From the NCBI RefSeq assembly GCF_001704635.1, contig NZ_MAXF01000031.1:29086-93085 (forward strand): 64,000 nt of DNA. Reading direction: 5' to 3'. This DNA comes from Streptomyces sparsogenes. Its GTDB lineage: Bacteria > Actinomycetota > Actinomycetes > Streptomycetales > Streptomycetaceae. The notes under the pieces were generated by a model. That model saw only the letters and a program-made list of their open reading frames with translations. It did no database searches and had not been told where the DNA came from. Below are positions 1-9,594 of this stretch, in pieces. Every line of letters begins with the position of its first letter. Position 1 is the stretch's first letter. A program made the position numbers and the translations under genes.

Positions 1-234
1 CCACGGCGTCCAGGTGAACTTGTCGCCGCCCACCCAGCGGACCACGTCCGGGTCGTCGAGGTCGGCGTCCTCCAGGCCGACCAGACGGGCGATCTCGATC
101 ACGTCCAGGACCGAGTGCGCCTTGCCGACCAGCTCCCCGGCGACCTCGATCATGCGGAAGGGAGGGTCGTTCGGCTGCACACCGAGCACCACGATCGGTG
201 GCCGGTGGACGCGCGGGCTCTCGCTCTCGGTCAT
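1..234 (-). CDS. Unknown protein, 3' end outside window
   Basis: An open frame of 78 codons on the minus strand starts at an ATG (complement of 232-234) and runs off the left edge with no stop. The protein begins MTESESPRVHRPPIVVLGV and continues with a mixed hydrophobic and acidic sequence. I do not recognise a family. It has no signal peptide and no membrane segment in the visible part. It is divergent from the lipoprotein gene beginning at 421, and the 186 bp between them must hold both promoters. Codon usage with G/C third positions supports coding. Function is unknown. Confidence 0.55.
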   Translation of the reverse strand, partial: MTESESPRVHRPPIVVLGVQPNDPPFRMIEVAGELVGKAHSVLDVIEIARLVGLEDADLDDPDVVRWVGGDKFTWTPW

Positions 235-420
235 GTGTCCACGCTGCGGCCCGCGCCGCGCCCGCGCACCTCGAACCGTCGCAGTCGGGCGACGGCGGGA
301 GGCGGCGGGCGGGCGGCGGGAGGCCGGGCCGTCGCCGGTTCGGGTGTCTCCCGGTCGCCCGCCGGCGTGCCCCCGCCCAGGATGGCCGCAGGGGGACAGG
401 GCGCGGCCGGGACGGGTGCG

Positions 421-2010
421 ATGGACGACGAGGCGGGACGGCAGGGCCACCAGCCGGGCCTGGAGCGCCGGCGCTTCCTCGGGGCGGTCGGGGCCGCCGG
501 GGCCGCCGGGGTGGCGATGGCCGGGTGCGACAGCTCCGGCCACGGGGAGCACGACCCGACGGCCCACCCCTCCAGGGCCGCGCGGCGGGCCGTGGACACG
601 GAGCGGCACAGGCCGGGCAACGCGGACTGGCGGATCCGCTCGGTGGGGCCCCAGGACGCGGTGGAGGGCTACACCGACAAGGTGAGCGTGGTGCCCGGAG
701 AGGAGTTCGGGCTGTACGTGTCGACCACCGCGCCCGCCTTCCGCGTCTCGGCGTACCGCGTCGGCTGGTACGGCGGGGCGCAGGCGCGGCTGGTCTGGCG
801 TTCCGGCCGGGTGCCGGGCCGCCGCCAGAACCCTCCCCTGATGATCGACGCGACCCGGACGGTCCAGGCGGACTGGCGGCGCACCCTGCGGGTGCGCGCC
901 GAGGGCTGGCCGGAGGGCGCGTATCTGCTGCGGCTGGACGCGGACCACGGCCACCAGCGGTACGTCCCCCTGATCGTCCGCTCGAAGGAGGCCGCGGGGC
1001 GGACGCTGCTGATGCACGCGGTGGCCACCTGGCAGGCGTACAACACCTGGGGCGGCTTCAGCCTCTACCAGGGCCAGGACGGGGCGTACGGGACGCGCTC
1101 GCTGGCCGTCGGCTTCGACCGGCCGTACGACGGCAACGGCGCGGTGAAGTTCCTGGTGTACGAGCGGGCGCTGGTGGTGCTCGCGGAACGGCTCGGCATC
1201 CCGCTGGCCTACACCACGGGGGTGGACGTGCACCGCGAGCCGGGGGTGCTGCGCGACGCGGCCGCGGTGATCTCGCTCGGCCACGACGAGTACTGGACGC
1301 CGCAGCAGCGCCGGTACGTCACCCGGGCCCGCGACGCCGGGACCAACGTGGCCTTCCTCGGCGCCAACACCTGCTTCCGCCGGATCAGGCTGGAGCGCGG
1401 CCCGGGCGGCGCGGACCGCACGGTGGTCTGCTACAAGACCGCCTACCACGACGACCCGTATCTCGCCGACCACCGCGACCTGGTCACCACCGACTTCCGG
1501 CAGCAGCCCGCCCCCGACCCGGAGTCGTCGCTGACCGGTGTCTTCTACGAGGGCTATCCGACGGACGCCCCGTACGTCGTGCACACCCCCGGCCACTGGC
1601 TCTTCGCCGGCACCGGGGTGCGGCGGGGCGACTCCTTCGCCCACCTGGTGGGGGTGGAGTACGACCGGGTGACCCCGGGCGAGCCCACCCCGGAGCCGCT
1701 GGAGATCATCGCCCACTCCCCCCTGGTCTGCAACGGCCGGCACAGCCACGCCGACTCCGCGTACTACACCGTGCCGAGCGGGGCGGGGGTGTTCGCCACC
1801 GGGACGATGCGGTGGGTGGAGGGGCTGATGGCGGGGACCCGCGAGAACGGGCGCGACCACGGAATGGACGCGCGGACCGCCGCGTTCGTCCGCCGCACCA
1901 CCGGGAATCTGCTGCGCGCCTTCGCGGCGGGCCCCTGCGCCGAGCACCGGCCGAAGCCCGTGGACAACGTGGCCGCCGTGTACCCCGGGGTGTCCCGGGT
2001 GCGCGCGTGA
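421..2010 (+). CDS. Tat-exported lipoprotein, N,N-dimethylformamidase beta-subunit-like
   Basis: This 529-residue protein resembles the large secreted Streptomyces proteins that share the C-terminal domain of N,N-dimethylformamidase beta subunit. The open frame extends upstream, but the ATG at 421 is chosen because it gives a compact Tat signal: RRRFLG at residues 16-21, an Ala/Gly-rich hydrophobic stretch, and a lipobox ending in Cys36. The mature part carries segments typical of the family: an early VGWYGG, a central WQAYNTWGG region, then SLGHDEYW and FLGANTCF. These belong to the glutamine-amidotransferase-like fold of the group. The substrate is unknown; true dimethylformamidase activity is not implied. 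It is probably a membrane-anchored extracellular hydrolase-like protein. It has no operon partner here. Confidence 0.75.
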   Translation: MDDEAGRQGHQPGLERRRFLGAVGAAGAAGVAMAGCDSSGHGEHDPTAHPSRAARRAVDTERHRPGNADWRIRSVGPQDAVEGYTDKVSVVPGEEFGLYVSTTAPAFRVSAYRVGWYGGAQARLVWRSGRVPGRRQNPPLMIDATRTVQADWRRTLRVRAEGWPEGAYLLRLDADHGHQRYVPLIVRSKEAAGRTLLMHAVATWQAYNTWGGFSLYQGQDGAYGTRSLAVGFDRPYDGNGAVKFLVYERALVVLAERLGIPLAYTTGVDVHREPGVLRDAAAVISLGHDEYWTPQQRRYVTRARDAGTNVAFLGANTCFRRIRLERGPGGADRTVVCYKTAYHDDPYLADHRDLVTTDFRQQPAPDPESSLTGVFYEGYPTDAPYVVHTPGHWLFAGTGVRRGDSFAHLVGVEYDRVTPGEPTPEPLEIIAHSPLVCNGRHSHADSAYYTVPSGAGVFATGTMRWVEGLMAGTRENGRDHGMDARTAAFVRRTTGNLLRAFAAGPCAEHRPKPVDNVAAVYPGVSRVRA

Positions 2011-2259
2011 GCCGCGCCGCGGTCCTCCCCGCCGCGATACTTCCCTGAAGAGGGGCGTCGGCAGGACCCGACGGCCGGCCGATGGCAGGAGCGGACCGTC
2101 CCCGAACGGGTGCTGTTCTCCGCGCCCTTGTCCTCCCTCGGCTGACCGCCGCAAGCAGGGGCTTTGCCGCCCGGTGCGGCGCGCACGCTGGTCCGGGCGG
2201 GTGACATCGCCCCGCCACGTCGCCGCCCGGCGGGCGCGGCGCGCGAACATACTGCGCGG

Positions 2260-4791
2260 ATGGCCGAGAAGCTTGGCGTTCCGCTCCTGATCCACCAGAC
2301 CTGGAAGAACACCGACGTTCCCCCTGGGTGGCGCGAGTGGTCCGGGTCCTGGCGCCGCCACCACCCCGACTGGGAATACCGGCTGTGGACGGACGCCGAC
2401 AACCGCGCCTTCCTCGAGGAGCACTACGCGTGGTTCCTGCCCGTCTACGACGGCTATCCCGAGCCGATCCAACGGGCCGACGCGATCCGCTACTTCCTGC
2501 TCGACCACTTTGGCGGGCTGTACGTGGACCTGGACTTCGAGTGCCTGCGCCCGGTGACCGGGCTCCTCGCCGGGCAGGAGCTCGTCCTCGCTCTCGAGCC
2601 GGAGGAGCACGCCCGGCTGCCGTGGAGCCGCCGGAACGGTATGCGGCGCATCGTCGGCAACGCCTTCATGGCGTCGCGGCCCGGCCATCCGTTCTGGCCG
2701 CATGTGCACCGGCGGTTGGTGGGCGCCCACACCTCGCCCGACCCGCTGGCCGCGACGGGCCCGTTCTTCCTCACGCGCGCGGTCGACAGCGCCCCGGAGG
2801 GCTGCTCCCCCACACTTCTGGCGGCCGACACCGTGTACCCCGAGCCGAGCCCGGCCGCGGCGGAGCTGTTCGGGCCACGGCCGGCGGACCTCGACCGGGC
2901 GCATGCCGTGCACCACTGGTCGGGAAGCTGGGAGCGGGAGGGCCCCGGCCTCCCGGAGCCCCCGGCGGGCCGTGAGGTCAGGTTCTGGACGAGCCAGGAC
3001 CTTCAGCCCGGCGCCCATGGCGTGATCGACCTCGACGCCCAGCGCCGGCGGTGGGCCGCCGGATCGGCCGCGCCCACCGTGTCCTGTCTGATGGTGACCA
3101 AGGACCGGCTGCCGCTGGCCGAGCGGGCCATCCGGTGCTTCCTCGCCCAGACCTACACCCGCGCGGAGCTGGTCGTGGTGGACGACGGCACCGACGGCGC
3201 GCTGGAGGACCTTGTACGCGCCCTGGGCGACGAGCGGATCCGCCTCCACCGGCTGCCGCCGGAGGGGCGGACGCTGGGCGAGCTGCGCAACATCGCGGCG
3301 GACCTGGCCACCGGGTCGTATGTGTGCCAGTGGGACGACGACGACCTGTACGACCCGGAGCGGCTCGAGGTCCAGCTCGCGGCGGTCCTCACGCTGGACG
3401 CCACGGCGTGCTTCCTGGCCCGTGAGCGGCTGTGGTGGCCGGCGCGCCGCAAACTGGGGATCTCCGGGGTACGGGTGTGGGAGGGCTCCATGCTCTGCGC
3501 GAAGGACGCGCTCCCCCGCTACCCGGAGCTGCGGCGCGGCGAGGACTCCCCGGTCGCGGAGGCCGTGGTGCGCGGCGGGCGGACGGTGTCGCTGGACGCG
3601 CCCGAGCTGTACACCTACGTGTTCCACGGGGCCAACACCTTCGACGAGCCGCACTTCACGAGCCTCTTCGACGCCGCGACCCACCTGTGGCCCACGGGCC
3701 GCGCCTACGCGGACCAGGTGCGCGCGATGGCGGCGCGGCTGCCCCTCGACCCGGCGGATGCCCCGGAGGCGGATCTCCCGGAGGCGGATGCCCCTGAGGC
3801 GGATCTCCCTGAGGCGGATGTCCCTGCGGCGGGGGACACCACGGGGAAGACCGCGGAAGCCACCGCGCGGCAGGCCCCCGACCCGTCGGCGCGTGTCCCC
3901 CACACCCGGCGGCCCACCCCCGTGGACGTACGCGCGGACGCGGACGAGCACCCGCCGCTGCTCGTCCTCACCCCCGTCAAGGACGCCACCGCCTTCCTCC
4001 CCCGCTACCTGGACAACCTGCGCGCCCTCGACCATCCCCGTGACGCGCTCTCCGTCGGCCTGCTGGAGGGCGACAGCCGGGACGGCACCTGGCAGGCCCT
4101 CCAGGACGCCCTGCCGGCCCTGGAGGCGGACTTCCGGCGGGTCACCCTCGTACGGCGCCACTTCGGCCTGCGGCTGGCCGGGCCGCGCTGGGAGCGTGGC
4201 GTCCAGCGGCAGCGGCGGGCGGCGCTGGCCATGGCCCGTAACCACCTGCTGGCGCGCGCGCTCGCCGACGAGCGCTGGGTCCTGTGGCTGGACGTCGATG
4301 TGACGGACCATCCGGCCGACCTCGTCCAGCGGCTGCTCGGCGCGCGTGAGGAGATCGTCGCCGCGCACTGCGTCACCGAGCCCGGCGGGCCCAGCTTCGA
4401 CCTCAACACCTTCGTCCTGCGCCCGGATTCCGGCGCCTTGGACTGGGACCGGTGGCTCAGGGACGGGATCCTTCAGCCACCCAAGGGATTCGGCCGCCAC
4501 TACCTCGACGAGCTGCGCGGGCACGAGCGGGTCCGCGTCGACGGGGTCGGCGGTACGGCCCTGCTGGTCCACGCCGATCTGCACCGCGACGGGCTGGTGT
4601 TCCCCGCCGTCCCCTACCGGCGGCTCATCGAGACCGAGGGGCTGGCCGCGCTGGCCCAGGACATGGGCGTCGCCTGCTGGGCGCTGCCCGGCGTCGAGGT
4701 GGTGCACCCGGCCCGCCCGGGAGGTGGCCCGCTGAGCCAGGCAGGTGAAGCCACTCGCCCTGCCGAAGCCCGCGTCGGCGGGTCTCGTTAG
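2260..4791 (+). CDS. Three-domain glycosyltransferase (GT32 - GT2 - Anp1/GT62-like)
   Basis: An 843-residue multidomain glycosyltransferase without membrane segments. Residues about 5-255 match the GT32 type (IHQTWKN start, acceptor region, LYVDLDFE with the DxD metal site at D90/D92). About 270-500 is a GT-A family 2 domain (CLMVTKDR, VVVDDG, QWDDDDLYDPE). A linker encoded by four 15-bp repeats at 3766-3825 (PEAD units) follows. About 567-810 is an Anp1/GT62-like domain (LTPVKDA, EGDSRDGTW, WVLWLDVDV). The start at 2260 gives MAEKLGVPLLIHQTW at the domain edge; an upstream in-frame start at 2164 adds only a low-complexity leader. The next gene follows after 54 bp. It probably builds a cell-surface glycan or modifies an exported protein. 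Domain calls are confident; the acceptor is unknown. Confidence 0.8.
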   Translation: MAEKLGVPLLIHQTWKNTDVPPGWREWSGSWRRHHPDWEYRLWTDADNRAFLEEHYAWFLPVYDGYPEPIQRADAIRYFLLDHFGGLYVDLDFECLRPVTGLLAGQELVLALEPEEHARLPWSRRNGMRRIVGNAFMASRPGHPFWPHVHRRLVGAHTSPDPLAATGPFFLTRAVDSAPEGCSPTLLAADTVYPEPSPAAAELFGPRPADLDRAHAVHHWSGSWEREGPGLPEPPAGREVRFWTSQDLQPGAHGVIDLDAQRRRWAAGSAAPTVSCLMVTKDRLPLAERAIRCFLAQTYTRAELVVVDDGTDGALEDLVRALGDERIRLHRLPPEGRTLGELRNIAADLATGSYVCQWDDDDLYDPERLEVQLAAVLTLDATACFLARERLWWPARRKLGISGVRVWEGSMLCAKDALPRYPELRRGEDSPVAEAVVRGGRTVSLDAPELYTYVFHGANTFDEPHFTSLFDAATHLWPTGRAYADQVRAMAARLPLDPADAPEADLPEADAPEADLPEADVPAAGDTTGKTAEATARQAPDPSARVPHTRRPTPVDVRADADEHPPLLVLTPVKDATAFLPRYLDNLRALDHPRDALSVGLLEGDSRDGTWQALQDALPALEADFRRVTLVRRHFGLRLAGPRWERGVQRQRRAALAMARNHLLARALADERWVLWLDVDVTDHPADLVQRLLGAREEIVAAHCVTEPGGPSFDLNTFVLRPDSGALDWDRWLRDGILQPPKGFGRHYLDELRGHERVRVDGVGGTALLVHADLHRDGLVFPAVPYRRLIETEGLAALAQDMGVACWALPGVEVVHPARPGGGPLSQAGEATRPAEARVGGSR
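3766..3825 (+). repeat. Four 15-bp tandem repeats in GT linker
   Basis: Units beginning GAGGCGGAT start at 3766, 3781, 3796 and 3811, each 15 bp, encoding alternating PEADLPEADAP-type pentapeptides. They make an acidic, proline-rich flexible linker between the second and third catalytic domains of the glycosyltransferase. Length variation between strains would not disturb the frame. Confidence 0.85.
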
Positions 4792-4845
4792 CCAGATGCG
4801 TCCCCGGGTGTTCCCGTCAGGACGAGCGAGAAAAAGGAGCATTGG

Positions 4846-5226
4846 ATGAACATCGGCAAGACGGCCGCGCTGCTGACGGCGGCGGCCGGGGCAGTGGTCT
4901 TCGGCGGGACGGGCGCCGGAGCGACCGGTCTGGACAACTCCATCAGGCAGAGCAACGACTGCGACTCCAAGGGCGGCCTCAGCATCGGCGGGGCGCCGGC
5001 GTCGTCGTCCGAGTGCCTCAACTTCGCGCAGGTCTTCGGCGACCCGCACGGTGTGGTGCAGCGGAACGACTGTGACACCACCATCGGCACCTCGGCCAAC
5101 GTGACCATCATCGCTCCCCCCGGCGGCTCGGAGGTGGGCTCGCACTGCACCAACATCGCCGTGTCCGCCCATCCGTCGAAGGTCAAGACGGAACACCGCG
5201 GCGCCTACGGACACGGGCGCCGATGA
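4846..5226 (+). CDS. Small secreted four-cysteine protein
   Basis: A 126-residue protein with a clear Sec signal: MNIGKTAALLTAAAGAVVF followed by a Gly/Ala stretch and a likely cleavage after GAGA near residue 27. The mature part holds four cysteines in two similar settings (NDCDS and NDCDT, then SECLN and SHCTN), which suggests an internal repeat with two disulfides, and ends in a basic tail. A strong ribosome site (AAGGAG) lies upstream of the ATG. The stop overlaps the following GT2 gene by four bases (ATGA), so the two are translationally coupled. It is not a chaplin, since the chaplin hydrophobic signature is missing. It could be the exported acceptor of the flanking glycosyltransferases, but that is inference from position only. 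Confidence 0.7.
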   Translation: MNIGKTAALLTAAAGAVVFGGTGAGATGLDNSIRQSNDCDSKGGLSIGGAPASSSECLNFAQVFGDPHGVVQRNDCDTTIGTSANVTIIAPPGGSEVGSHCTNIAVSAHPSKVKTEHRGAYGHGRR

Positions 5227-6209
5227 CCCCGGCGCCCGCCGGCCCGGAACGCGGCCCCCTGGAGGACGGCCTCCGGGGGGCCGCGGTGGCCTCGCCCGAG
5301 CCCGTGGCCTCGGTGGTCATCCCCTGCCACGACTACGGCCACTACCTGCCGCAGGCCGTACAGAGCGTGCTGGCCCAGACCTACCCGGACTGGGAGCTCG
5401 TCGTGGTCGACGACGGCAGCACCGACGACACCGCGGCGGTCGCCCGGTCACTGATCGCCGGCCATCCCGATCGGCGCATCCGGCTGCTGCGCCAGGCCAA
5501 CGCGGGTGTCTCGGCCGCCCGTAACGCGGGCATCGCGGCCACCACCGGCCGCTATGTGCTGCCGCTGGACGCCGACGACGTGATCGCCCCCACCATGCTG
5601 GAGCGGACGGTGGCGGTGCTGGACCACAGGCCGGACATCGCCATCGTCTCCACCGACGTCTCCGTCTTCACCGACGACGGACTGCCCGCGCAGGCGCTGA
5701 AGCTCCCGGCCTACGACAAGGACCTGCTGCTGCGGCGGCTGATCATGTTCTACTGCTCGCTCTACCGCCGCGAGGTGTGGCAGACCGTGGGCGGCTACGC
5801 CGAGGACATGCGTGCCGGGGAGGACTGGGATTTCTGGATCGCGTCCGCCGAGCACGGTTTCACGGCCCACCACCTCCACGACGCGCTGTTCGGGGCGCGC
5901 AACAAGGACGACGGACTGCATGTGGAGGCGGCCGAGAACGACCTGGCCGTCCGCGCCAGGATCGTGGCGGGCCACCCCACGATGTTCAAGCCGGTCACCC
6001 TGGCCTGGGCGCGGGCCGTGCTCGCCCAGGACGAGCGGGAGTGCCTGGCCGATGACCGGGTGCCCGACGACATCCTCACCCGGGCGGCCGACATGGACGA
6101 GTTTCTGCGGGTGGTCCTGGCGTTGCAGCGCACGGCGCGGCTGCAGCACCGCCACATCCAGCGGCTGGAGCGGGAACTGGCCGAACGGAACGATCCCGTG
6201 CTCGTCTGA
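5223..6209 (+). CDS. Family 2 glycosyltransferase
   Basis: A 328-residue GT-A enzyme. The N-terminal half has VASVVIPCHDYGHYL, then WELVVVDDGSTDDTA (nucleotide-binding Asp pair), NAGVSAARNAGI and the DxD site LPLDADDVI, followed by RAGEDWDFWI in the acceptor region. The C-terminal 80 residues are helical with many Arg/Glu. No membrane segment is seen, so it is a cytoplasmic enzyme. It overlaps the small secreted-protein gene and probably forms an operon with that gene and the three-domain glycosyltransferase upstream. Sugar donor and acceptor cannot be read from the sequence. Confidence 0.85.
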   Translation: MTPAPAGPERGPLEDGLRGAAVASPEPVASVVIPCHDYGHYLPQAVQSVLAQTYPDWELVVVDDGSTDDTAAVARSLIAGHPDRRIRLLRQANAGVSAARNAGIAATTGRYVLPLDADDVIAPTMLERTVAVLDHRPDIAIVSTDVSVFTDDGLPAQALKLPAYDKDLLLRRLIMFYCSLYRREVWQTVGGYAEDMRAGEDWDFWIASAEHGFTAHHLHDALFGARNKDDGLHVEAAENDLAVRARIVAGHPTMFKPVTLAWARAVLAQDERECLADDRVPDDILTRAADMDEFLRVVLALQRTARLQHRHIQRLERELAERNDPVLV

Positions 6210-6228
6210 GGGCCGGTACGCACGGCGA

Positions 6229-6256
6229 GGGCGGGGCTCCTGGTGGAGCCCCGCCC
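6229..6256. terminator. Bidirectional hairpin terminator
   Basis: A perfect 12-bp stem (GGGCGGGGCTCC paired with GGAGCCCCGCCC) with loop TGGT lies 20 bases after the GT2 stop and about 75 bases past the end of the convergent GH48 gene. It probably ends transcription from both sides. Confidence 0.75.
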
Positions 6257-6332
6257 CGCGTCCCGGGTGGCGCGTCCCCGGGAGCTTCGTGTGCCACTGG
6301 TGGTGCGTGTGCCCCTGTTGGCGCGGGTGCCG

Positions 6333-9329
6333 CTACTCGAAGAGGTCCGCGTACGAACCCATCGCGAGCGCGATGTCGGCCTGGGCCCAGAACCGGTGGT
6401 ACGTGAAGGTCGGGACCGCGCCGCCCTTCAGATAGGCCTCGACCTTGGACCAGGCCGGGTCGTTCTTGTAGAAGGACCGGATCGAGGCGAAGGTCGAGCT
6501 GGAGTCGATCTTGTCACCGTTCGGCATGGTGCCGGTCCACCCGCTGGGCACGTAGACCGGGTCGTCGAAGCGGTTGTAGTCGGCGCGGGACTCGGGGACC
6601 GCGATGCCCAGCGCGTCCTGGAAGTTGTCCCACATGCCGTCCAGCAGGGCCTTCGCCGTGTCCTTGGCCTGGGTGTCGCCGGACTTCGCGGCGTAGTAGG
6701 ACAGGGTCTTGGCGTACGCGGCCGCCACACCGACGTCGTTGGTGTAGTCGGCGACGGTGACGTGCAGGCCCGCGTTGGCGCCGGGGCTGGAGGCGTTCCA
6801 GGTGTCCGGCTGGCCGGACCACTGGAGGGTGGACGGGATCTGGTAGGTGCCGTCCGGGTTGACCGTCGTCTTGGACAGCGCCCACTTGACCCACTTGTCC
6901 AGGACCGTCTTCGCGGAGGCGTCACCGGTGCGGTTGTAGTACTCCGCGACGCGCTCCATGGACCACGCCTGGAAGCCGAACCACTGGTTGGACGGCGGGT
7001 CGTGGTAGACCGGCTTCTCGTCGTAGTACATGCCGTAGAACGTCGAGGTGCCGGACGGCGGTGTGGCGTAGCGGCCCTGCCAGCTGTTGGTGGCGCCGCC
7101 CGCGATGGCGCCCTCGCTGGACTGGAGCCAGCGGTAGAACTCCAGCTGCCGCTTGAGGCTGGTGGACCAGTCGGCGGCACCGGTGGCCGACTTGGGCTTC
7201 AGATCGGCGTAGTTGGCCAGCGCCCAGGCCGCCATGGGGTTCTGGTAGCCGCCGTGGGCGTGGCTGGAGCCGATGCGCCAGGACCAGCCCGCGGAGGTGT
7301 CGGTGGCGCCGCCCCAGGCGTAGTACCAGGACAGCAGGTAGTGGGAGCTGTTCTTGCCGCTGCCCGCCGCGCAGGTGGTCTCACCGACGCAGTTGCCGAC
7401 CTTCTTGAAGTACTTGTCGTACATCGCGTAGCGCAGGTAGTCGCCCATCTTGGCGGCCTTGGCCACGTTGGCGGACACCTGGCCGCCCTTGCCCTGCGCC
7501 TTGGCCCACTCGGCGGCCCAGTAGGCGGCCTGGACGGCGCGGGCGTCGGCGTCGGGGGCGTTGGTGAACTTCCACTGCTTGGAGTACGAGGCGTCGCCGG
7601 TGAACAGGTCCAGATAGCCGTTCTTGCCGCCGTACTTGAAGCTGTCGCAGGTGGGCTGGGTCACGGTCTCCCAGACCGACTCCTGGGGGCCGCGCTGGAA
7701 GGTGTTGACGTAGCTCGGTCCGGTGTCGCTCGGCCCCGCCTCGCACTTGCCGGGCGAGTTGCCGTAGCCGTAGACGTTGTCGACGTCCTGGATCCAGTGC
7801 ATGCCGTAGATGTCATCGGTGCCGTACGCGCTCTTCAGCTCGGCGGCGATGGGGTCGTTGCCGACCGGGACATTGCCGTTGAGCTGCGAGGGGTACTGGG
7901 AGGGCAGGTCCCACTCGGGCGCGTAGGTGGCCGGCTTGGAGGCGTTGTAGAAGCTGTTGGTGGGCTGGTCGGCGTGGGTGGGGATCATGTACTTCTCCAT
8001 GGTGTCCCACGCGGTGTTGAACTTGGACCAGTCGCCGGTCACCTTGCCGTACATCGCCTGCAGCCAGATCAGATAGCTGTACGCCTCGGAGGTGGTCTCG
8101 TGGCCGTGGTCGGGGGCCTCGACGATCAGGGTCTCCACCGAGTGGTACGGGATGCCCTCGGGCGAGAAGTAGCCCGCCGCCGGGGCGGTGATCTTGTTGT
8201 AGAGGTCGAGGAAGCGGGCGTCGTACACCTTGGTGGCGGCCAGCTGGGTGACGGTGACCTCGGCCTTGGTGTGGCCGGTGGCGGTGGCGGTGAAGGTCGC
8301 CGAGCCGGTGCCGCTGTTCGCGGCGGCGATGGTCACCTGCTGGGCGGTGTCCCAGTTGGTGGGCGTGAAGGTGAGGGTGGCACCCGAGGAGACGGTCAGC
8401 CCGGTGTTCCCGGAGGTGCGGGCCACGGACACCGTGACGTTCGCGGACGGCTTGGTGGACAGCTTCACGCCGAACGTGCCCGTCTTGCCCTGCTGCACGC
8501 CGAGCTGGGCGGGGCTGGCGACGAGCGCTGGCCCGGCCGCGACCCGGATGCCGACGGGGGTGGACTCGGCGGACGCGCCCTGGCTGTCGTAGGCCTTGGC
8601 GTAGAGCGAGTAGTCGCCCGCGGGCACATTGGTGTAGTCGAAGCTGTACGGGGAGGTGGTGTCGGTGCCGAGGAGCTTGGTGTCGCTGTAGAACTCCACC
8701 TTGGTGATCGTCGCGCCGTCGGCGGCCGCGGCGGTGGCGGTCATCGGGACGGTGCCGCCGGCGGTGTACACCGCGCCGGGGACCGGGCTGCTCAGCACGG
8801 CGATGGGCGGCTGGTGGGCGCCCTTGCAGGTGACGCCGTTGACGGCGAAGGAGGTGGGCGCGGCGTTGGTACCGCTGTAGGCGAACTGGGCGCCGGTCGT
8901 GACATTGCCGCCCGCCGCGATCTTCGCGTTGTGGGCGGCGTTCTTGACGGTGACGGTCTTGCCGGACTGGGACCAGGTGCCGTTCCAGCCGCCCGTCAGC
9001 TTCTGGTTGCCCGCGTAGTCGTACGTCAGGGTCCAGCCGTCGATGGCGTCCGTGCCGGGGTTGGAGATGGTGAGGTCGGCGGTGAAGCCGGAACCCCAGT
9101 CGTTGGTCTTGTAGTCGACGCCGCACTGGACGGCGGCGGCGTGCGCGGGGGCCGCCCCGCCGGCCGCGGTCATGGCCACCGGGAGCGAGAGCGCGGCGGC
9201 CAGGACGGCCGCCGGCCGCAGGGCCCTCGGCCTCCTCCCCCGCGGGCGTTGCTCCTTCGGCCGTCTCGCGGCCAACCAACCGATCCTTGGTCGTGCCCCT
9301 GATAACGGCGAGCCTCGCTGTGGGCGCAT
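6333..9329 (-). CDS. GH48 reducing-end cellobiohydrolase with CBM2
   Basis: A 998-residue secreted cellulase of glycoside hydrolase family 48. The start at 9329 is chosen for its GAGGAGGA ribosome site; an in-frame extension to 9497 would run through the promoter and CebR operator. A long basic n-region leads to a signal sequence ending near PAHA (about residue 64). Residues about 67-170 are a CBM2 cellulose-binding module with its Cys pair (QCGVDY and VTCKG). Two beta-sandwich linker domains follow (about 172-262 and 263-365). From about 368 to the end is the GH48 catalytic domain ([28 protein letters not shown], ending in [10 protein letters not shown]). It is divergent from a GH6 cellulase and has a CebR box beside its promoter. 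It acts outside the cell, releasing cellobiose from crystalline cellulose. Confidence 0.93.
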   Translation of the reverse strand: MRPQRGSPLSGARPRIGWLAARRPKEQRPRGRRPRALRPAAVLAAALSLPVAMTAAGGAAPAHAAAVQCGVDYKTNDWGSGFTADLTISNPGTDAIDGWTLTYDYAGNQKLTGGWNGTWSQSGKTVTVKNAAHNAKIAAGGNVTTGAQFAYSGTNAAPTSFAVNGVTCKGAHQPPIAVLSSPVPGAVYTAGGTVPMTATAAAADGATITKVEFYSDTKLLGTDTTSPYSFDYTNVPAGDYSLYAKAYDSQGASAESTPVGIRVAAGPALVASPAQLGVQQGKTGTFGVKLSTKPSANVTVSVARTSGNTGLTVSSGATLTFTPTNWDTAQQVTIAAANSGTGSATFTATATGHTKAEVTVTQLAATKVYDARFLDLYNKITAPAAGYFSPEGIPYHSVETLIVEAPDHGHETTSEAYSYLIWLQAMYGKVTGDWSKFNTAWDTMEKYMIPTHADQPTNSFYNASKPATYAPEWDLPSQYPSQLNGNVPVGNDPIAAELKSAYGTDDIYGMHWIQDVDNVYGYGNSPGKCEAGPSDTGPSYVNTFQRGPQESVWETVTQPTCDSFKYGGKNGYLDLFTGDASYSKQWKFTNAPDADARAVQAAYWAAEWAKAQGKGGQVSANVAKAAKMGDYLRYAMYDKYFKKVGNCVGETTCAAGSGKNSSHYLLSWYYAWGGATDTSAGWSWRIGSSHAHGGYQNPMAAWALANYADLKPKSATGAADWSTSLKRQLEFYRWLQSSEGAIAGGATNSWQGRYATPPSGTSTFYGMYYDEKPVYHDPPSNQWFGFQAWSMERVAEYYNRTGDASAKTVLDKWVKWALSKTTVNPDGTYQIPSTLQWSGQPDTWNASSPGANAGLHVTVADYTNDVGVAAAYAKTLSYYAAKSGDTQAKDTAKALLDGMWDNFQDALGIAVPESRADYNRFDDPVYVPSGWTGTMPNGDKIDSSSTFASIRSFYKNDPAWSKVEAYLKGGAVPTFTYHRFWAQADIALAMGSYADLFE

Positions 9330-9378
9330 GGGGGAGGTCCTCCTCGCGGTCCGGGCGGGTGGGGGCGGTGCGAACCAG

Positions 9379-9392
9379 TGGGAGCGCTCCCA
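9379..9392. promoter_or_regulatory. CebR operator (perfect palindrome) of GH48 gene
   Basis: TGGGAGCGCTCCCA is the canonical 14-bp CebR operator. It lies directly downstream of the predicted minus-strand -10 of the GH48 gene, where bound CebR would block initiation until cellobiose is present. Confidence 0.9.
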
Positions 9393-9421
9393 AGATGCGG
9401 GCGCGTCTGAAGGGGTGTCAA
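9393..9421 (-). promoter_or_regulatory. Probable promoter of GH48 gene
   Basis: On the minus strand TTGACA (9421-9416) is followed after 17 bp by CATCTT (9398-9393), a good housekeeping-sigma pattern. The CebR box abuts the -10 element, and the GH48 start codon lies about 64 bp downstream. Confidence 0.6.
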
Positions 9422-9481
9422 GGCTTTGAACAAGATGCAGCTGTCGAACGTGTTCGCGCGATAAATCCGTGAACGCCTCTG

Positions 9482-9509
9482 TTGACATGCGCCGCACAGG
9501 CGTTACGGT
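9482..9509 (+). promoter_or_regulatory. Probable promoter of GH6 operon
   Basis: TTGACA (9482-9487), a 16-bp spacer and TACGGT (9504-9509) form a strong consensus-like promoter. The transcription start would fall near 9516, just before the second CebR box. Confidence 0.65.
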
Positions 9510-9521
9510 CAGGTGAACCAG

Positions 9522-9535
9522 TGGGAGCGATTCCA
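9522..9535. promoter_or_regulatory. CebR operator (two mismatches) of GH6 operon
   Basis: TGGGAGCGATTCCA differs from the CebR palindrome at two positions. It sits about 12 bp after the -10 of the GH6-side promoter, the same arrangement as at cebE, so the divergent cellulase pair is probably co-repressed by CebR. Confidence 0.75.
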
Positions 9536-9594
9536 GCAGTCAGCGCCACCTCGGGGACACCCCGGGAGAGGGCCGGACACCGAGGAGTCGCTCC

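Noticed and set aside
115..420. N-terminal extension of the dimethylformamidase-like lipoprotein frame.
   Set aside because: It lacks a ribosome site, overlaps the divergent gene at 1-234, and would bury the Tat signal 100 residues inside the protein.
6243..9302. A 1019-codon open frame on the plus strand opposite the GH48 gene.
   Set aside because: It is Val/Gly/Leu/Arg-rich without any domain and is the antisense shadow of the GH48 cellulase, as expected at high GC.
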